From: JAJRAL01 sp050015815
GTDB lineage: Archaea; Thermoplasmatota; Thermoplasmata; Methanomassiliicoccales; UBA472
Assembly (NCBI GenBank): GCA_050015815.1
Contig: JBEKAR010000055.1
Coordinates: forward strand, 1 to 11,015
Direction: 5' to 3'
DNA: 11,015 nt
In this document: positions 1-7,442 of the stretch, in pieces
Position numbering within the stretch: the stretch's first letter is position 1
How the letters are laid out: the number at the start of each line of letters is the position of its first letter
Program-made: the position numbers and the translations under genes
Notes under the pieces: model-generated
Told to the model about the DNA's origin: nothing
Seen by the model: only the letters and a program-made list of their open reading frames with translations
Database searches by the model: none

Positions 1-1131
1 CGGCTGTCCGACGGCGCGGTACTTCGCCGGGACTTCGGGATGCCACTTCGGGAACGAGCGGGTCGCTCCCTTGCGGTGCACCATGACCTTGGTCATCTTG
101 CCCTCGACCTCATACTCCTCTACCTTGGCGATGTTGTGCGCGACATCGTACACCTGGTGCATGCCAAGGTCCCCCGCGGAGCGCTTGAAGTGCTGCTCGA
201 AGCTCTCGCGCACCCAATGTAGGATCATCTGGCGGTTCGCCCAGGCAAAGTTCGCCCCGGCGCACATCGCCGCAAAGTAATCTTGTCCGGGCTGCGAATG
301 GATATCGGCGCAGGCCAGCTGTCTGTCCGGCAGGTTCAGGCCCTTGTCGCGGATGTAGCGCTCCATCACCTGCAGGTAGTCCGTGGCGATCTGGTGTCCG
401 CAGCCCCTCGAGCCGCAATGCACCGTGACGGTGATCTGTCCCTTGCGGTCGATGCCGAACGCCTTCGCCGCCTCGGGCTCGAAGATCTCGTCGACCTGAT
501 CGATCTCGAGGAAATGGTTGCCGGAGCCGAGCGAGCCGACCTGCGGGATGCCCCTTTCCTTCGCCTTGCGGCTTACCTTCGACGGGTCGGCCTCCTTGAG
601 CCTGCCGCCCGCCTCCGCCGTCTCAAGGTCCTCCTTCCAGCCATAGCCGTTCTCGACGGCCCACTCCGCTCCTCGGAGCAGGATGTCGTCGATCTGCCCG
701 GCCGCTATGTCCGTGACGCCCTCCGAGCCGACGCCCGCGGGGACGTTCCGAAATAGGAGGTTGACGAGGTCCTTGATGCTTGGCCTGACGTCCTCGACGC
801 TCAGGTCGGTGCGGATCAGCCTCACGCCGCAGTTTATGTCGAATCCAATGCCCCCTGGCGAGATCACTCCGGTCTCGTAGTCCATCGCCGCCACGCCCCC
901 TATCGGGAAGCCATATCCCCAATGGATATCGGGCATGGCGAGCGACTTGCCGACGATGCCCGGAAGGCAGGCCACGTTCGCCGCCTGCTCCGGAGCGTTG
1001 TCCTCGCGGATGTGCTGGATCATCGATTTGCTGGCGTAGATGACGGCGCTGGTGCGCATGCAATCCTTGTACGTGCGTGGGATCTCCCACCGGTAATCGT
1101 CAATCTGGTTGAGGGGGCCATTCCAGCTCAT
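1..1131 (-). CDS. rtcB: RNA-splicing ligase RtcB, N-terminal 377 residues (cut by window edge)
   Basis: RtcB joins RNA 2',3'-cyclic phosphate and 5'-OH ends using GTP and Mn2+, notably tRNA exon halves in archaea. The minus-strand frame is open from ATG at 1131 to base 1 (377 codons) and lacks the C-terminal ~100 residues of a usual ~480-residue protein. Visible signatures are GFDINCGVR with metal-ligand Cys101, GSGNHFLEI with His206, HCGSRG with His238, VAHNIAK with His332, and HRKGATRSF near residue 352. The first four match the known Mn-binding Cys and three His of Pyrococcus RtcB. The guanylylated His lies beyond the edge. I see no intein up to the edge. The start is supported by an RtcB-like N-terminus (MSWNGPLNQIDDYRWEIP) and a TATA-like box about 30 bases upstream. 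The gene is divergent from the DUF835 gene. The family call is secure; completeness cannot be judged. Confidence 0.97.
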   Translation of the reverse strand, partial: MSWNGPLNQIDDYRWEIPRTYKDCMRTSAVIYASKSMIQHIREDNAPEQAANVACLPGIVGKSLAMPDIHWGYGFPIGGVAAMDYETGVISPGGIGFDINCGVRLIRTDLSVEDVRPSIKDLVNLLFRNVPAGVGSEGVTDIAAGQIDDILLRGAEWAVENGYGWKEDLETAEAGGRLKEADPSKVSRKAKERGIPQVGSLGSGNHFLEIDQVDEIFEPEAAKAFGIDRKGQITVTVHCGSRGCGHQIATDYLQVMERYIRDKGLNLPDRQLACADIHSQPGQDYFAAMCAGANFAWANRQMILHWVRESFEQHFKRSAGDLGMHQVYDVAHNIAKVEEYEVEGKMTKVMVHRKGATRSFPKWHPEVPAKYRAVGQP

Positions 1132-1159
1132 CGTATCGGTGAACGCACGCCCTGTACTG

Positions 1160-1167
1160 CTATAATG
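1160..1167 (-). promoter_or_regulatory. TATA-like box for rtcB
   Basis: On the minus strand the bases read CATTATAG, 29-36 bases upstream of the rtcB ATG. No Shine-Dalgarno lies between box and start, which fits a leaderless or near-leaderless archaeal transcript. The call rests on position and AT content only. Confidence 0.45.
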
Positions 1168-1218
1168 ATTTTGCAGCTGAACCGGTTCTGACCACGGTTG
1201 AAAAAAGGGCACTAGGGG

Positions 1219-1224
1219 TTTAAA
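1219..1224 (+). promoter_or_regulatory. TATA-like box for the DUF835 gene
   Basis: TTTAAA lies 29-34 bases before the ATG at 1253 in otherwise GC-rich DNA. With the minus-strand box at 1160-1167 it makes a compact divergent promoter region of 121 bases. A leaderless transcript is inferred. Confidence 0.45.
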
Positions 1225-1252
1225 CGCCAAAGTTCATTTCCGGCGTGCAAGA

Positions 1253-2464
1253 ATGTCGTATGAGTTCCAAGCGGTTCTCGCGATCCCGATCGTGGTGGGC
1301 CTGGTCGGGCTGCTCGTAGGGCTCTATGTCTATCGGAAGAACCCCTTCTTGCCGTCCAGCAGAATGTTCTTAATCGTCATGTTCTTCTTCTTCGCCTATG
1401 GCCCGATAGATTACGCGTTCATGACCGCACCAGACGCGGGTTCGGCGCTCCTCTGGGGTCGGATCGGCCTCTTCGTCATTGTCCTCGCGTTCGCCAGCAT
1501 CGTCTATCTCGCCTCGCTCCTGCCATACGAACGGTTCGCGGGATGGTTCTCTCGCTCCCGCCGTGAGTACGTGGTGATCTCTTTGCTCGCCGCTTTCATC
1601 GGAGCGTACGCCCCTAACACGGTGACACAGTACGACTTCGGCTGGGGTTTCCCCATGAGCGAGGGATTCTACATCTGGATGGTCGTGATGGTGAGCTTCG
1701 CGCTCGCCGGGATATACATGCTCACGGTCACCTGCCTTTCGACCAACGACAAGGTCGTTCGCCGGCAGGCGACCATTCTGTCTTTCGGGATCGCGTTCCC
1801 TTACATCTACGCGATCGTGATCTCGGTGTTGCTCGTCGGAGGCGCCGCTGTCCCGAACACCTACTCGCCTGGCGTCCTGTTTCTGATCTTGGCCTTCGCT
1901 TACGCGGTCATGCGCTACCGCACGTTCACTGCTGACATCAAGCCGAAGAAGGAGACGGTCTTCCACACAGATACTCGTCAGGTCGATGAGATGAAGGGCC
2001 GGTTGATCCTCATAGAGGACAAGAAATCGGAAGGAGCGCATGAGCTGTTCCACGGCCTCGTCTCATCGAGCTCACCAGGCCTTCTGGTCACGCGGATGGT
2101 TCCAGACCTGGATGTGGAGGGGTTGCGCCATGAGGGGATAACTGTGCTCACCATCTCCACTCAGGTGGGCGAGAACCGCCTCGACCCTACGAACCTCTCC
2201 ATCCTGCACCATACGATCCGGGAGTTTCTCAGGAACAACCCGAGCACGGTGGTTTTGATGGATGGCCTCGAGTACCTTTTCGAGAACAATGAGGCCGACA
2301 GGGTGGTGAAGCTCGTCCAGTCGCTGAGGGACGAGGCCATTACGATCGGCGCATCGCTGCTGATCTCAATCGACCCCGACACGATCACGGAGCGCTACCT
2401 GTCGATGTTCGAACGCGAGTTCGATGTCGTTGGGCCAGGGAAAGGGGCCGGGACCGAGATTTGA
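1253..2464 (+). CDS. Seven-transmembrane protein with C-terminal DUF835 domain
   Basis: A 403-residue protein. The first ~225 residues hold seven hydrophobic segments, roughly 5-27, 37-58, 65-90, 105-121, 138-161, 172-196 and 203-221. The last ends in AYAVMRYRTF, reminiscent of the 7TM sensor region found at the N-terminus of some histidine kinases. After a polar linker (226-248), residues ~249-393 resemble DUF835: GRLILIEDK, then LLVTRMVPD, the strand STVVLMDGLEYLF, and a terminal ERYLSMFEREFDVV. The DUF835 strands look like a RecA/ATPase-like fold, but I see no clear Walker A, so enzymatic activity is not claimed. A membrane sensor passing a signal to a cytoplasmic domain is inference. The gene is divergent from rtcB. 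Its last five sense codons and TGA stop lie inside the antisense tRNA-His gene, so the tail GAGTEI is probably not part of the fold. Confidence 0.85.
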   Translation: MSYEFQAVLAIPIVVGLVGLLVGLYVYRKNPFLPSSRMFLIVMFFFFAYGPIDYAFMTAPDAGSALLWGRIGLFVIVLAFASIVYLASLLPYERFAGWFSRSRREYVVISLLAAFIGAYAPNTVTQYDFGWGFPMSEGFYIWMVVMVSFALAGIYMLTVTCLSTNDKVVRRQATILSFGIAFPYIYAIVISVLLVGGAAVPNTYSPGVLFLILAFAYAVMRYRTFTADIKPKKETVFHTDTRQVDEMKGRLILIEDKKSEGAHELFHGLVSSSSPGLLVTRMVPDLDVEGLRHEGITVLTISTQVGENRLDPTNLSILHHTIREFLRNNPSTVVLMDGLEYLFENNEADRVVKLVQSLRDEAITIGASLLISIDPDTITERYLSMFEREFDVVGPGKGAGTEI

Positions 2465-2520
2465 ACTCGGGTCTAGGGATCCACAGTCCCACAGGATAAC
2501 CAGGCTACCCCATCCCGGCC
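2446..2520 (-). tRNA. tRNA-His (anticodon GTG)
   Basis: The minus-strand 75-base sequence folds as a cloverleaf. The 8-bp acceptor GGCCGGGA/TCCCGGCC includes the His-specific extra G-1 paired with C73. The D arm has GG and a short stem. The anticodon loop CTGTGGA has GTG at 2484-2482 (minus orientation). The T arm is a perfect CCGAG-TTCAAAT-CTCGG. The anticodon stem starts with a U.U mismatch at 27:43, and the D stem has only three good pairs. CCA is not encoded; the genomic 3' flank reads CCT. No intron is present. The encoded G-1:C73 pair is the identity element for histidyl-tRNA synthetase, so the isotype is secure. The gene overlaps the 3' end of the DUF835 CDS on the other strand. Confidence 0.96.
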
Positions 2521-2550
2521 ATGTGGGGATGGTCTGAACGCTTCGCGGGT

Positions 2551-2557
2551 AATAAAA
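2551..2557 (-). promoter_or_regulatory. TATA-like box for tRNA-His
   Basis: The minus strand reads GGTTTTATTACC around here, 31-37 bases upstream of G-1 of the tRNA. This is the expected placement for an archaeal TATA box that starts a few bases before the mature 5' end. Confidence 0.5.
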
Positions 2558-2581
2558 CCTTCTCCGGCGGGACGAAGTGGC

Positions 2582-4081
2582 TCAGGCCACCTTGCTCGTC
2601 TGGAAGCGCTTCCCGTCCTCCTTGCAGATGCGCTTCACGAGCTTCCTTCCGCCGGCAGCGACAGTGATCAGCCCGATCATGCCCTGGGCGTACTGGCCCA
2701 CCATGTAGAAATCGCCCAGCCCAGGAAGCGTCGGCGAGATGCCATCCTTGAGCAGCTGCCCCAGCGATATCCTGGCCGGCCAGGCCTGCAGCCCCCGATA
2801 CGCCCCGAGGAACCGTTCCGCCGTGACCGGGGTGATGACATCCATCGCCTCCACCTGCATCCCTAGACCAGGGAAGCGCCTTTCAAGTTGTCCGAGCGTG
2901 GCATCCACGACCTTCGCCTTCTCCGCGTCGTAGGCGTCCTTTCCCCTCTCCCGGAGCGCCTTCCAGTAGTCGTAGGTCCCGGCGAAGGTGACCTTTATCA
3001 CTCCCTTGCCCTTCGGCGCCACCCCCATCGGAGAGGAGAAGAGCTCAACGTCCAGCTTGCCGGCTTCCCTCCCCTCTATGGCCAAAGGCTCATCGAGGAG
3101 GATGCAGAGCGCATGCGGCTCGGCGTCGATGTCCCTGGCCACTCCGAAGAACACCTCAAGCCCGAGGTCCTGCTCGGCGGTCACCCAGTCGTGATAGTAC
3201 GAGCGGATGATGTCGTTCGTGTACCTTCCATCGAGCATCCCGTAGATTGTGTTGTACCCATCCGCTGCGGAGACGACCAGGTCAGAGAGATGTTCCGTGC
3301 CGTCCTGGAGTCTGACCCCGATCGCTCGGTTCTCCTTCGTGAGCACCTTGTCGACCGGCGAACGATAGTGCACCTTACCACCGAGCTCGACCAGTCTCCT
3401 CTCGATGTTCCTCACAAGCGTCATCGATCCGCCGACGGGCCAGCCCGCGTCGCCCCGCGAGACGTTCGCGAGCATCCCTAGGTGAACGAGCATCGGCGTC
3501 GAAGGCATCCCGTACTGCACGTTCCGGAACGACCGCTTCAGGAAGTCGTCCTGGAATCGGTCCGAGAACTGCGCCGCCGTGACCGACCCCCACTTGCGAA
3601 CGAGGCCGAGTTTGGGCAGCATCTTGAGCATCGAGAGCCTTCCGCCGCCGACGATGAACGCCATCACGTCGAACCCGACCAGCTTCTTCGCCGCTGAGAC
3701 GTATTCGTGGATGAGCTTGGCATCCATCGGCGAAACGCGATTCATCTCGTTCTCGAGGGCGTCGAGGTCCGAGAGGATGTCAGTTCGGTGACCCCTCTGG
3801 TCCTCGAGCTGAACGATCTCATTGAACGTGAGAACCGAAGTCCCCCTGAGCCCGCCTAGCTCACTCCAGATGCTGTGTATCGGGTTGGATGGCAGCGTGC
3901 CGCTCAGGTTGTGGATGCAGTAGTCGAAGGCGTATCCCTTCCTGCTCCAGGAGGTACACGAGCCCCCCGGCTTGTCGTGCCTCTCGAAAAGCTCGACATC
4001 GTAGCCGTTCATCCTCCCGTAGCATCCAGTGGAGAGGCCGGCGATGCCCGCCCCGATCACGATCATCGACTTGCGTGCCAT
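2582..4081 (-). CDS. FAD-dependent oxidoreductase, phytoene desaturase (CrtI)-like family
   Basis: A 499-residue flavoprotein. The N-terminus MIVIGAGIAGLSTG is a Rossmann dinucleotide-binding loop (G10, G12, G15). It is followed by the acidic residue E33 and the HDKPGGSCTSW segment typical of CrtI and retinol-saturase-like enzymes. The C-terminal FAD signature is GDFYMVGQYAQGMIGLITVAAGGRKLV, near residues 460-487. The family catalyses desaturation, saturation or isomerisation of isoprenoid chains, but substrate cannot be read from the sequence. No carotenoid or lipid gene is adjacent. No signal peptide or strong membrane helix is visible beyond the hydrophobic FAD loop. The ATG at 4081 is chosen because the Rossmann strand begins five residues later and a TATA-like box lies ~30 bases upstream. 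It is probably monocistronic; the tRNA-His downstream has its own box. An archaeal lipid-tailoring role is possible but speculative. Confidence 0.85.
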   Translation of the reverse strand: MARKSMIVIGAGIAGLSTGCYGRMNGYDVELFERHDKPGGSCTSWSRKGYAFDYCIHNLSGTLPSNPIHSIWSELGGLRGTSVLTFNEIVQLEDQRGHRTDILSDLDALENEMNRVSPMDAKLIHEYVSAAKKLVGFDVMAFIVGGGRLSMLKMLPKLGLVRKWGSVTAAQFSDRFQDDFLKRSFRNVQYGMPSTPMLVHLGMLANVSRGDAGWPVGGSMTLVRNIERRLVELGGKVHYRSPVDKVLTKENRAIGVRLQDGTEHLSDLVVSAADGYNTIYGMLDGRYTNDIIRSYYHDWVTAEQDLGLEVFFGVARDIDAEPHALCILLDEPLAIEGREAGKLDVELFSSPMGVAPKGKGVIKVTFAGTYDYWKALRERGKDAYDAEKAKVVDATLGQLERRFPGLGMQVEAMDVITPVTAERFLGAYRGLQAWPARISLGQLLKDGISPTLPGLGDFYMVGQYAQGMIGLITVAAGGRKLVKRICKEDGKRFQTSKVA

Positions 4082-4110
4082 CCGATTGACCCATGGATAG
4101 CGCCATCAAG

Positions 4111-4118
4111 CTAAATGC
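4111..4118 (-). promoter_or_regulatory. TATA-like box for the FAD oxidoreductase
   Basis: The minus strand reads GCATTTAG 30-37 bases upstream of the ATG at 4081, with no Shine-Dalgarno before the start. The match is weak and supported mainly by spacing. Confidence 0.35.
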
Positions 4119-4205
4119 TCTGTGTCGCTCGTAGGTCCGCTCGGCTGGGTCCAGGCATCGCAGCGTGACGGACCGGGACTATCGCCCCCACCCTCCCTCT
4201 CGTTC

Positions 4206-4215
4206 CCTAGCTAGG
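4206..4215. repeat. 10-bp perfect palindrome CCTAGCTAGG in the argF upstream region
   Basis: CCTAGCTAGG is self-complementary and lies 84 bases before the argF ATG, just before the first GTCGGAC element. It may be a protein-binding site or chance. CTAG-rich words are uncommon in this GC-rich DNA. Confidence 0.35.
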
Positions 4216-4217
4216 AT

Positions 4218-4254
4218 GTCGGACGTTCATGGACGACCGTCGGACCTGTCCGAC
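4218..4254. promoter_or_regulatory. Candidate operator: GTCGGAC direct repeat plus 16-bp palindrome before argF
   Basis: GTCGGAC occurs at 4218-4224 and again at 4239-4245, a 21-base period equal to two helical turns. The second copy forms a perfect inverted repeat with GTCCGAC at 4248-4254 (7-bp arms, 2-base spacer CT). The palindrome ends 8 bases before the TATA-like box of argF, so a dimeric regulator bound there would touch the BRE/TATA region. This is the layout expected for a transcription-factor site; which regulator binds is unknown. Confidence 0.55.
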
Positions 4255-4261
4255 ACGGCAC

Positions 4262-4269
4262 AATATAAG
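4262..4269 (+). promoter_or_regulatory. TATA-like box for argF
   Basis: AATATAAG lies 31-38 bases upstream of the argF ATG. With initiation ~25 bases downstream, the leader would be only several bases long. It directly follows the 4239-4254 palindrome. Confidence 0.5.
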
Positions 4270-4299
4270 GATATGACGTGACATTTTCAACTGATTGCT

Positions 4300-5211
4300 A
4301 TGAAGCTAGACCTGATCTCAATCCTAGACGTCAAGGACGACCTTGAGGACCTCCTCGACTCCGCGATGCGCCTGAAAGGCGGAGCGCTGAAGTCGCGCGA
4401 ACCGCTGAAGGGCAAGACCCTGGCAATGATCTTCGAGAAGTCGAGCACGCGCACCCGCGTCTCCTTCGAGGCGGGGATGTCACAGCTCGGCGGCCATGCC
4501 CTCAACCTCAGCCCGAAGGAGATGCAAATGGGCCGGGGCGAGACAATAGGCGACACGGCGAAGGTGCTCTCGCGCTACGTGGACGCGATCATGTACCGCG
4601 CCTTCAACCACGAGTTAATGAAGGAGCTCGCGGCGACCGCTACCATACCTGTCATCAATGGCTTGGACAACGTTGAGCACCCCTGCCAGACTCTAGCCGA
4701 CCTGATGACGATCAAGGAGCAGAAGGACAAGTTCGAGGGGCTGAAGCTCGCCTACGTCGGGGACGGCAACAACGTCTGCAACTCATTGATGCTCGGCTCG
4801 GCAATCGTGGGGATGGACTTCACGGCCGCCTGCCCGAAGGGATACGAACCGAAACCGACGTACGTGACCGAGGCGAAGAAGCTCGCGAAGAAGACGGGAA
4901 GCGAGGTGCGCGTCGTGCAGCAACCCGCCGTCGCTGCGAGCGGGGCTGACGTGCTCTATACTGACGTATGGGTCTCGATGGGGCAGGAGGAGGAGGCGAA
5001 GGCGCGGGAGAAGCTCTTCAAGCCCTACCAGATCAACTCCGAGCTGCTCGAGAAGGCGGAGGAGGACGCGATCGTGATGCACTGCCTGCCGGCGCACCGG
5101 GGCATGGAGATCACCGCGGACGTGATCGACGGGCCGCGGTCGGTCGTGTTCGAGCAGGCGGAGAACCGTTTGCACACCGAGAAAGCGGTCCTGCTGATGC
5201 TCATCCGCTAG
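4300..5211 (+). CDS. argF: Ornithine carbamoyltransferase
   Basis: Makes citrulline from carbamoyl phosphate and ornithine, the sixth step of arginine synthesis, in the cytoplasm. The 303-residue length is typical. The carbamoyl-phosphate motif SSTRTR is at 48-53, MGRGETIGDT at 77-86, HPCQTLADL at 127-135, the ornithine-loop DVWVSMGQE at 222-230, and the catalytic HCLPAHRG at 261-268. The SMG loop and Cys262 distinguish it from aspartate carbamoyltransferase. The ATG at 4300 fits the family N-terminus and follows a TATA-like box by ~31 bases. No other arg gene is in the window, so it is probably transcribed alone. A palindromic operator candidate at 4239-4254 suggests regulation. Its TAG stop lies within the 3' end of the convergent RecJ-like gene (11-base overlap). 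Confidence 0.97.
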   Translation: MKLDLISILDVKDDLEDLLDSAMRLKGGALKSREPLKGKTLAMIFEKSSTRTRVSFEAGMSQLGGHALNLSPKEMQMGRGETIGDTAKVLSRYVDAIMYRAFNHELMKELAATATIPVINGLDNVEHPCQTLADLMTIKEQKDKFEGLKLAYVGDGNNVCNSLMLGSAIVGMDFTAACPKGYEPKPTYVTEAKKLAKKTGSEVRVVQQPAVAASGADVLYTDVWVSMGQEEEAKAREKLFKPYQINSELLEKAEEDAIVMHCLPAHRGMEITADVIDGPRSVVFEQAENRLHTEKAVLLMLIR

Positions 5212-6658
5212 GCGCCATCTGCGTCTGGATGATCGCCTCGATGGCTTCGAGGAATTCCTCTTCCTTCCCCATCCCGATCGTCGCGCCGGCCGCGATGTTG
5301 TGCCCACCACCGGTGCCGCCGACTTTCTCCGAGGCCTGCTTGATCGCCGAGGCGAGATCCAGACCCGAGTCCACCATCCACCTTGACCCTCGTGCCGAGA
5401 CCTTCACTTTCTCGTCCTCGGAGTAGGCGAAGGCGATGATCGGAACGTCCGGCACGACCTCGCCGGAACCGAGCACCATTCCCGCCACGATGCCGACGAT
5501 GCTGTCCAGTATCTCATCCCGTCCGTGGAACCACTGCAGGTGCTTCCTCCTCTGCACTCCAAGGTCTCGAACCAGGGAGATCGCCTCCGCGAGGTTGCCG
5601 CGGTGGTTCGCCAACAGGGTCTTGCCAGCCGCGTAGGAGTCGCCCCGGTCGCCGTGGCAGATGTCAAGGCCGATCTCCGCCTTCATGTAGCGGCCGCATG
5701 CGTTGAGCAGGGTCGAGTATTCCTTCGCGTCGTGCAGTTCCGTTCCTGGCTTCTCCTTCTCGAGGATGTAGACGTCCCCGATGAGGCGTCTGATCGATGA
5801 TGGGCCCATCCTGTTGTCGAGGAGGAGCTCGCCCAGCGCCGAGCACACGGTTCTCCTTTCCTCCTTAGAGAGATCGATCCAACACCTCCACTTGTCCCCC
5901 TCCTTCAGGTCGATCCCCAGCTCGAGAAGGAATGAGTTGCACGCGTCCTCCGAGTTCGTCAGCCCGGGAAGAACCGGGTCGGTCGAATACTGCAGCATTC
6001 TCGCGACTGGCCGCGTCTCCCTCCCGAAGATCCTGATGTCCCTCGCCGCCCGGAGCACGCTTTCCGACTCGCCCTTTTCGACGAGAGAGCGGTTGAGCCC
6101 CTTGAGACGGCAGGCGGCGGAGTCCTGCAGGTCGCCGACCGCGCCGACGATGGCGAGCGGCAACAGGTCGATATTCCTATCGGTCAGATGCTTCGCGACC
6201 GCGTACGTCGTCCCCGCGCCACTGATGTCCGTCGAACCGTCTATGCCGAATAGATGCGGGTTGACGTGGAGCCCCGCGTCCGTGAAGCTCCCGAGATCGT
6301 TCTGGCCTGGGCGACGTGCCGTTCGAGGCGATTCAGGTATGTGGTGATCGGTGACGCAGACCACTGGATGCTCGAGTTTCGAGAAGAAGGAAGAACCGAG
6401 ATCGACGAGCCACACCGCCTCTGTCGGCTCCGAATTGATCCTCTTCACCTCGTCCTGGTCGAGCTTCTTTATGAACCTGGCCTTCGAATCAATCCCGGCG
6501 CGCTCCAGCGCGCTCGTGGCGATTGAAGCGGCCGAAACCCCGTCCGCGTCGATGTGCGCTATGACGGTGGCGGACTTCGCCATAAGCAGTCCCTCGGCGG
6601 CACTCTTCGCCGCCGCCTCGAATCCTGCGATGTCGGGATGGTCATGACCCGGCGTCAT
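5201..6658 (-). CDS. RecJ-like DHH-family phosphoesterase/exonuclease
   Basis: A 485-residue protein of the DHH superfamily, to which RecJ 5'-3' single-strand exonucleases and the archaeal RecJ/GAN proteins belong. Motif I is AHIDADG (His35, Asp37, Asp39), motif II VDLGSS (Asp86), motif III the eponymous DHH (104-106), followed by SGAGTTYAVAKHL and motif IV AIVGAVGDLQDSAA (~169-182). The C-terminal DHHA1 glycine-rich GGTGGGHNIAAG (447-458) binds nucleic acid or nucleotide. All catalytic positions look intact, so an Mn-dependent phosphoesterase is expected. DNA versus RNA preference cannot be told. The ATG at 6658 overlaps the upstream nuclease stop as ATGA, implying translational coupling. 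Its 3' end overlaps argF by 11 bases. Alternatives are an oligoribonuclease or a GINS-associated nuclease. Confidence 0.9.
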   Translation of the reverse strand: MTPGHDHPDIAGFEAAAKSAAEGLLMAKSATVIAHIDADGVSAASIATSALERAGIDSKARFIKKLDQDEVKRINSEPTEAVWLVDLGSSFFSKLEHPVVCVTDHHIPESPRTARRPGQNDLGSFTDAGLHVNPHLFGIDGSTDISGAGTTYAVAKHLTDRNIDLLPLAIVGAVGDLQDSAACRLKGLNRSLVEKGESESVLRAARDIRIFGRETRPVARMLQYSTDPVLPGLTNSEDACNSFLLELGIDLKEGDKWRCWIDLSKEERRTVCSALGELLLDNRMGPSSIRRLIGDVYILEKEKPGTELHDAKEYSTLLNACGRYMKAEIGLDICHGDRGDSYAAGKTLLANHRGNLAEAISLVRDLGVQRRKHLQWFHGRDEILDSIVGIVAGMVLGSGEVVPDVPIIAFAYSEDEKVKVSARGSRWMVDSGLDLASAIKQASEKVGGTGGGHNIAAGATIGMGKEEEFLEAIEAIIQTQMAPSG

Positions 6659-7422
6659 GATGACTCACCCAAGTCCAGGGTCTCACGCTTGAGGCGTTCG
6701 CAGACGTGTTCCGCGATTGGCACGAGGTTCATGATATCCGCGGTGTTGTAACGGATCAGGGTATCGAGGGCGTTCTCATTTCGGTTCTTCTCCCAGAGAT
6801 GCCAGAGCCAGACCGCCTCTTCCCCGGTCATGTATTCGAGGTCCCTGTCACGGATGATGCCCATCGCTCTCTCGATTCTCTTGAGCCCGCCGGTCAACCC
6901 GATTCTGGCACAGCCGTGCCTTAGGTCGAAGTGCGGTACAAGCGGTATGGAGAACGGATACTCCATCTCTAGGAACGGCAGGTCGAAGGACGAGCCGTTG
7001 AAAGTCACGAGCAGCGACGAGCCATAGAGCGCCTTCGCGATGTTCTCCGTATTGAGGTCGATGCCGCGAACGAGCGTGGTCGTTCCGGATGATCTGTGGA
7101 TTCCGACGATGGTCGTCACCGCTGAGGGACCTAGGCCGTCCGTCTCGATGTCGAGGTAGGCGACGCCGTCGCGCACATCCTCGAACAGGCGCCAGTGCTC
7201 GTTGCGAGGGAGCAGTCTGCAGAAGTAGGACGTCTCGCCGTTCCTCATGAACGATTCCGCAGTCCGCAGGCCGACGTCGAGCCTCTCCTTCCTCTTCGAC
7301 GACATACCCCTCACAGAGTTCGTCCCAAGGAAGCAGTCCCAGTCGACCAGTCCGTCGCGCCAAAGCTTCCTCTCGGTCGCTCTGCCGACGGAAGACAACA
7401 TGAGGAAGGTCCGAGTGATCAC
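6655..7422 (-). CDS. DEDDy-type RNase H-fold 3'-5' exonuclease domain protein (YprB-like)
   Basis: A 255-residue protein if started at GTG 7422. Residues 1-40 (VITRTFLMLSSVG, then ERKLWRDGLVDWDCFL) match the N-terminal region common in archaeal proteins of this family, a helix-hairpin-like segment. The nuclease core follows: YLDIET (Asp91, Glu93), TFNGSSFDLPF (Asn142, Asp147), HFDLRH, GGLKRIERAMGI, and YNTAD (Tyr225, Asp229). Together these form the DxE, NxxxxD and Yx3D motifs of DEDDy exonucleases. The frame stays open upstream to 7779, but that extension runs antisense through the metallophosphoesterase and has no homology-like character. GTG is preferred over the internal ATG at 7401 because the latter removes the conserved first strand. 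It is coupled by ATGA to the RecJ-like gene, suggesting a shared nucleic-acid processing role. Confidence 0.85.
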   Translation of the reverse strand: MITRTFLMLSSVGRATERKLWRDGLVDWDCFLGTNSVRGMSSKRKERLDVGLRTAESFMRNGETSYFCRLLPRNEHWRLFEDVRDGVAYLDIETDGLGPSAVTTIVGIHRSSGTTTLVRGIDLNTENIAKALYGSSLLVTFNGSSFDLPFLEMEYPFSIPLVPHFDLRHGCARIGLTGGLKRIERAMGIIRDRDLEYMTGEEAVWLWHLWEKNRNENALDTLIRYNTADIMNLVPIAEHVCERLKRETLDLGESS

Positions 7423-7442
7423 GTCCAGTGAGTGCGGCGCTG

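Noticed and set aside
1370..2053. A 227-codon minus-strand open frame opposite the DUF835 gene
   Set aside because: Highly charged Arg/Glu/Asp/His composition, antisense to clear transmembrane segments; a shadow frame.
2446..2520. Functional link between rtcB and this tRNA (intron splicing)
   Set aside because: The tRNA-His has no intron and is separated from rtcB by an oppositely oriented gene. Proximity alone is not evidence.
2888..3697. Plus-strand open frames inside the FAD oxidoreductase
   Set aside because: Arg/Pro/His-rich products antisense to a complete flavoprotein; no motifs.
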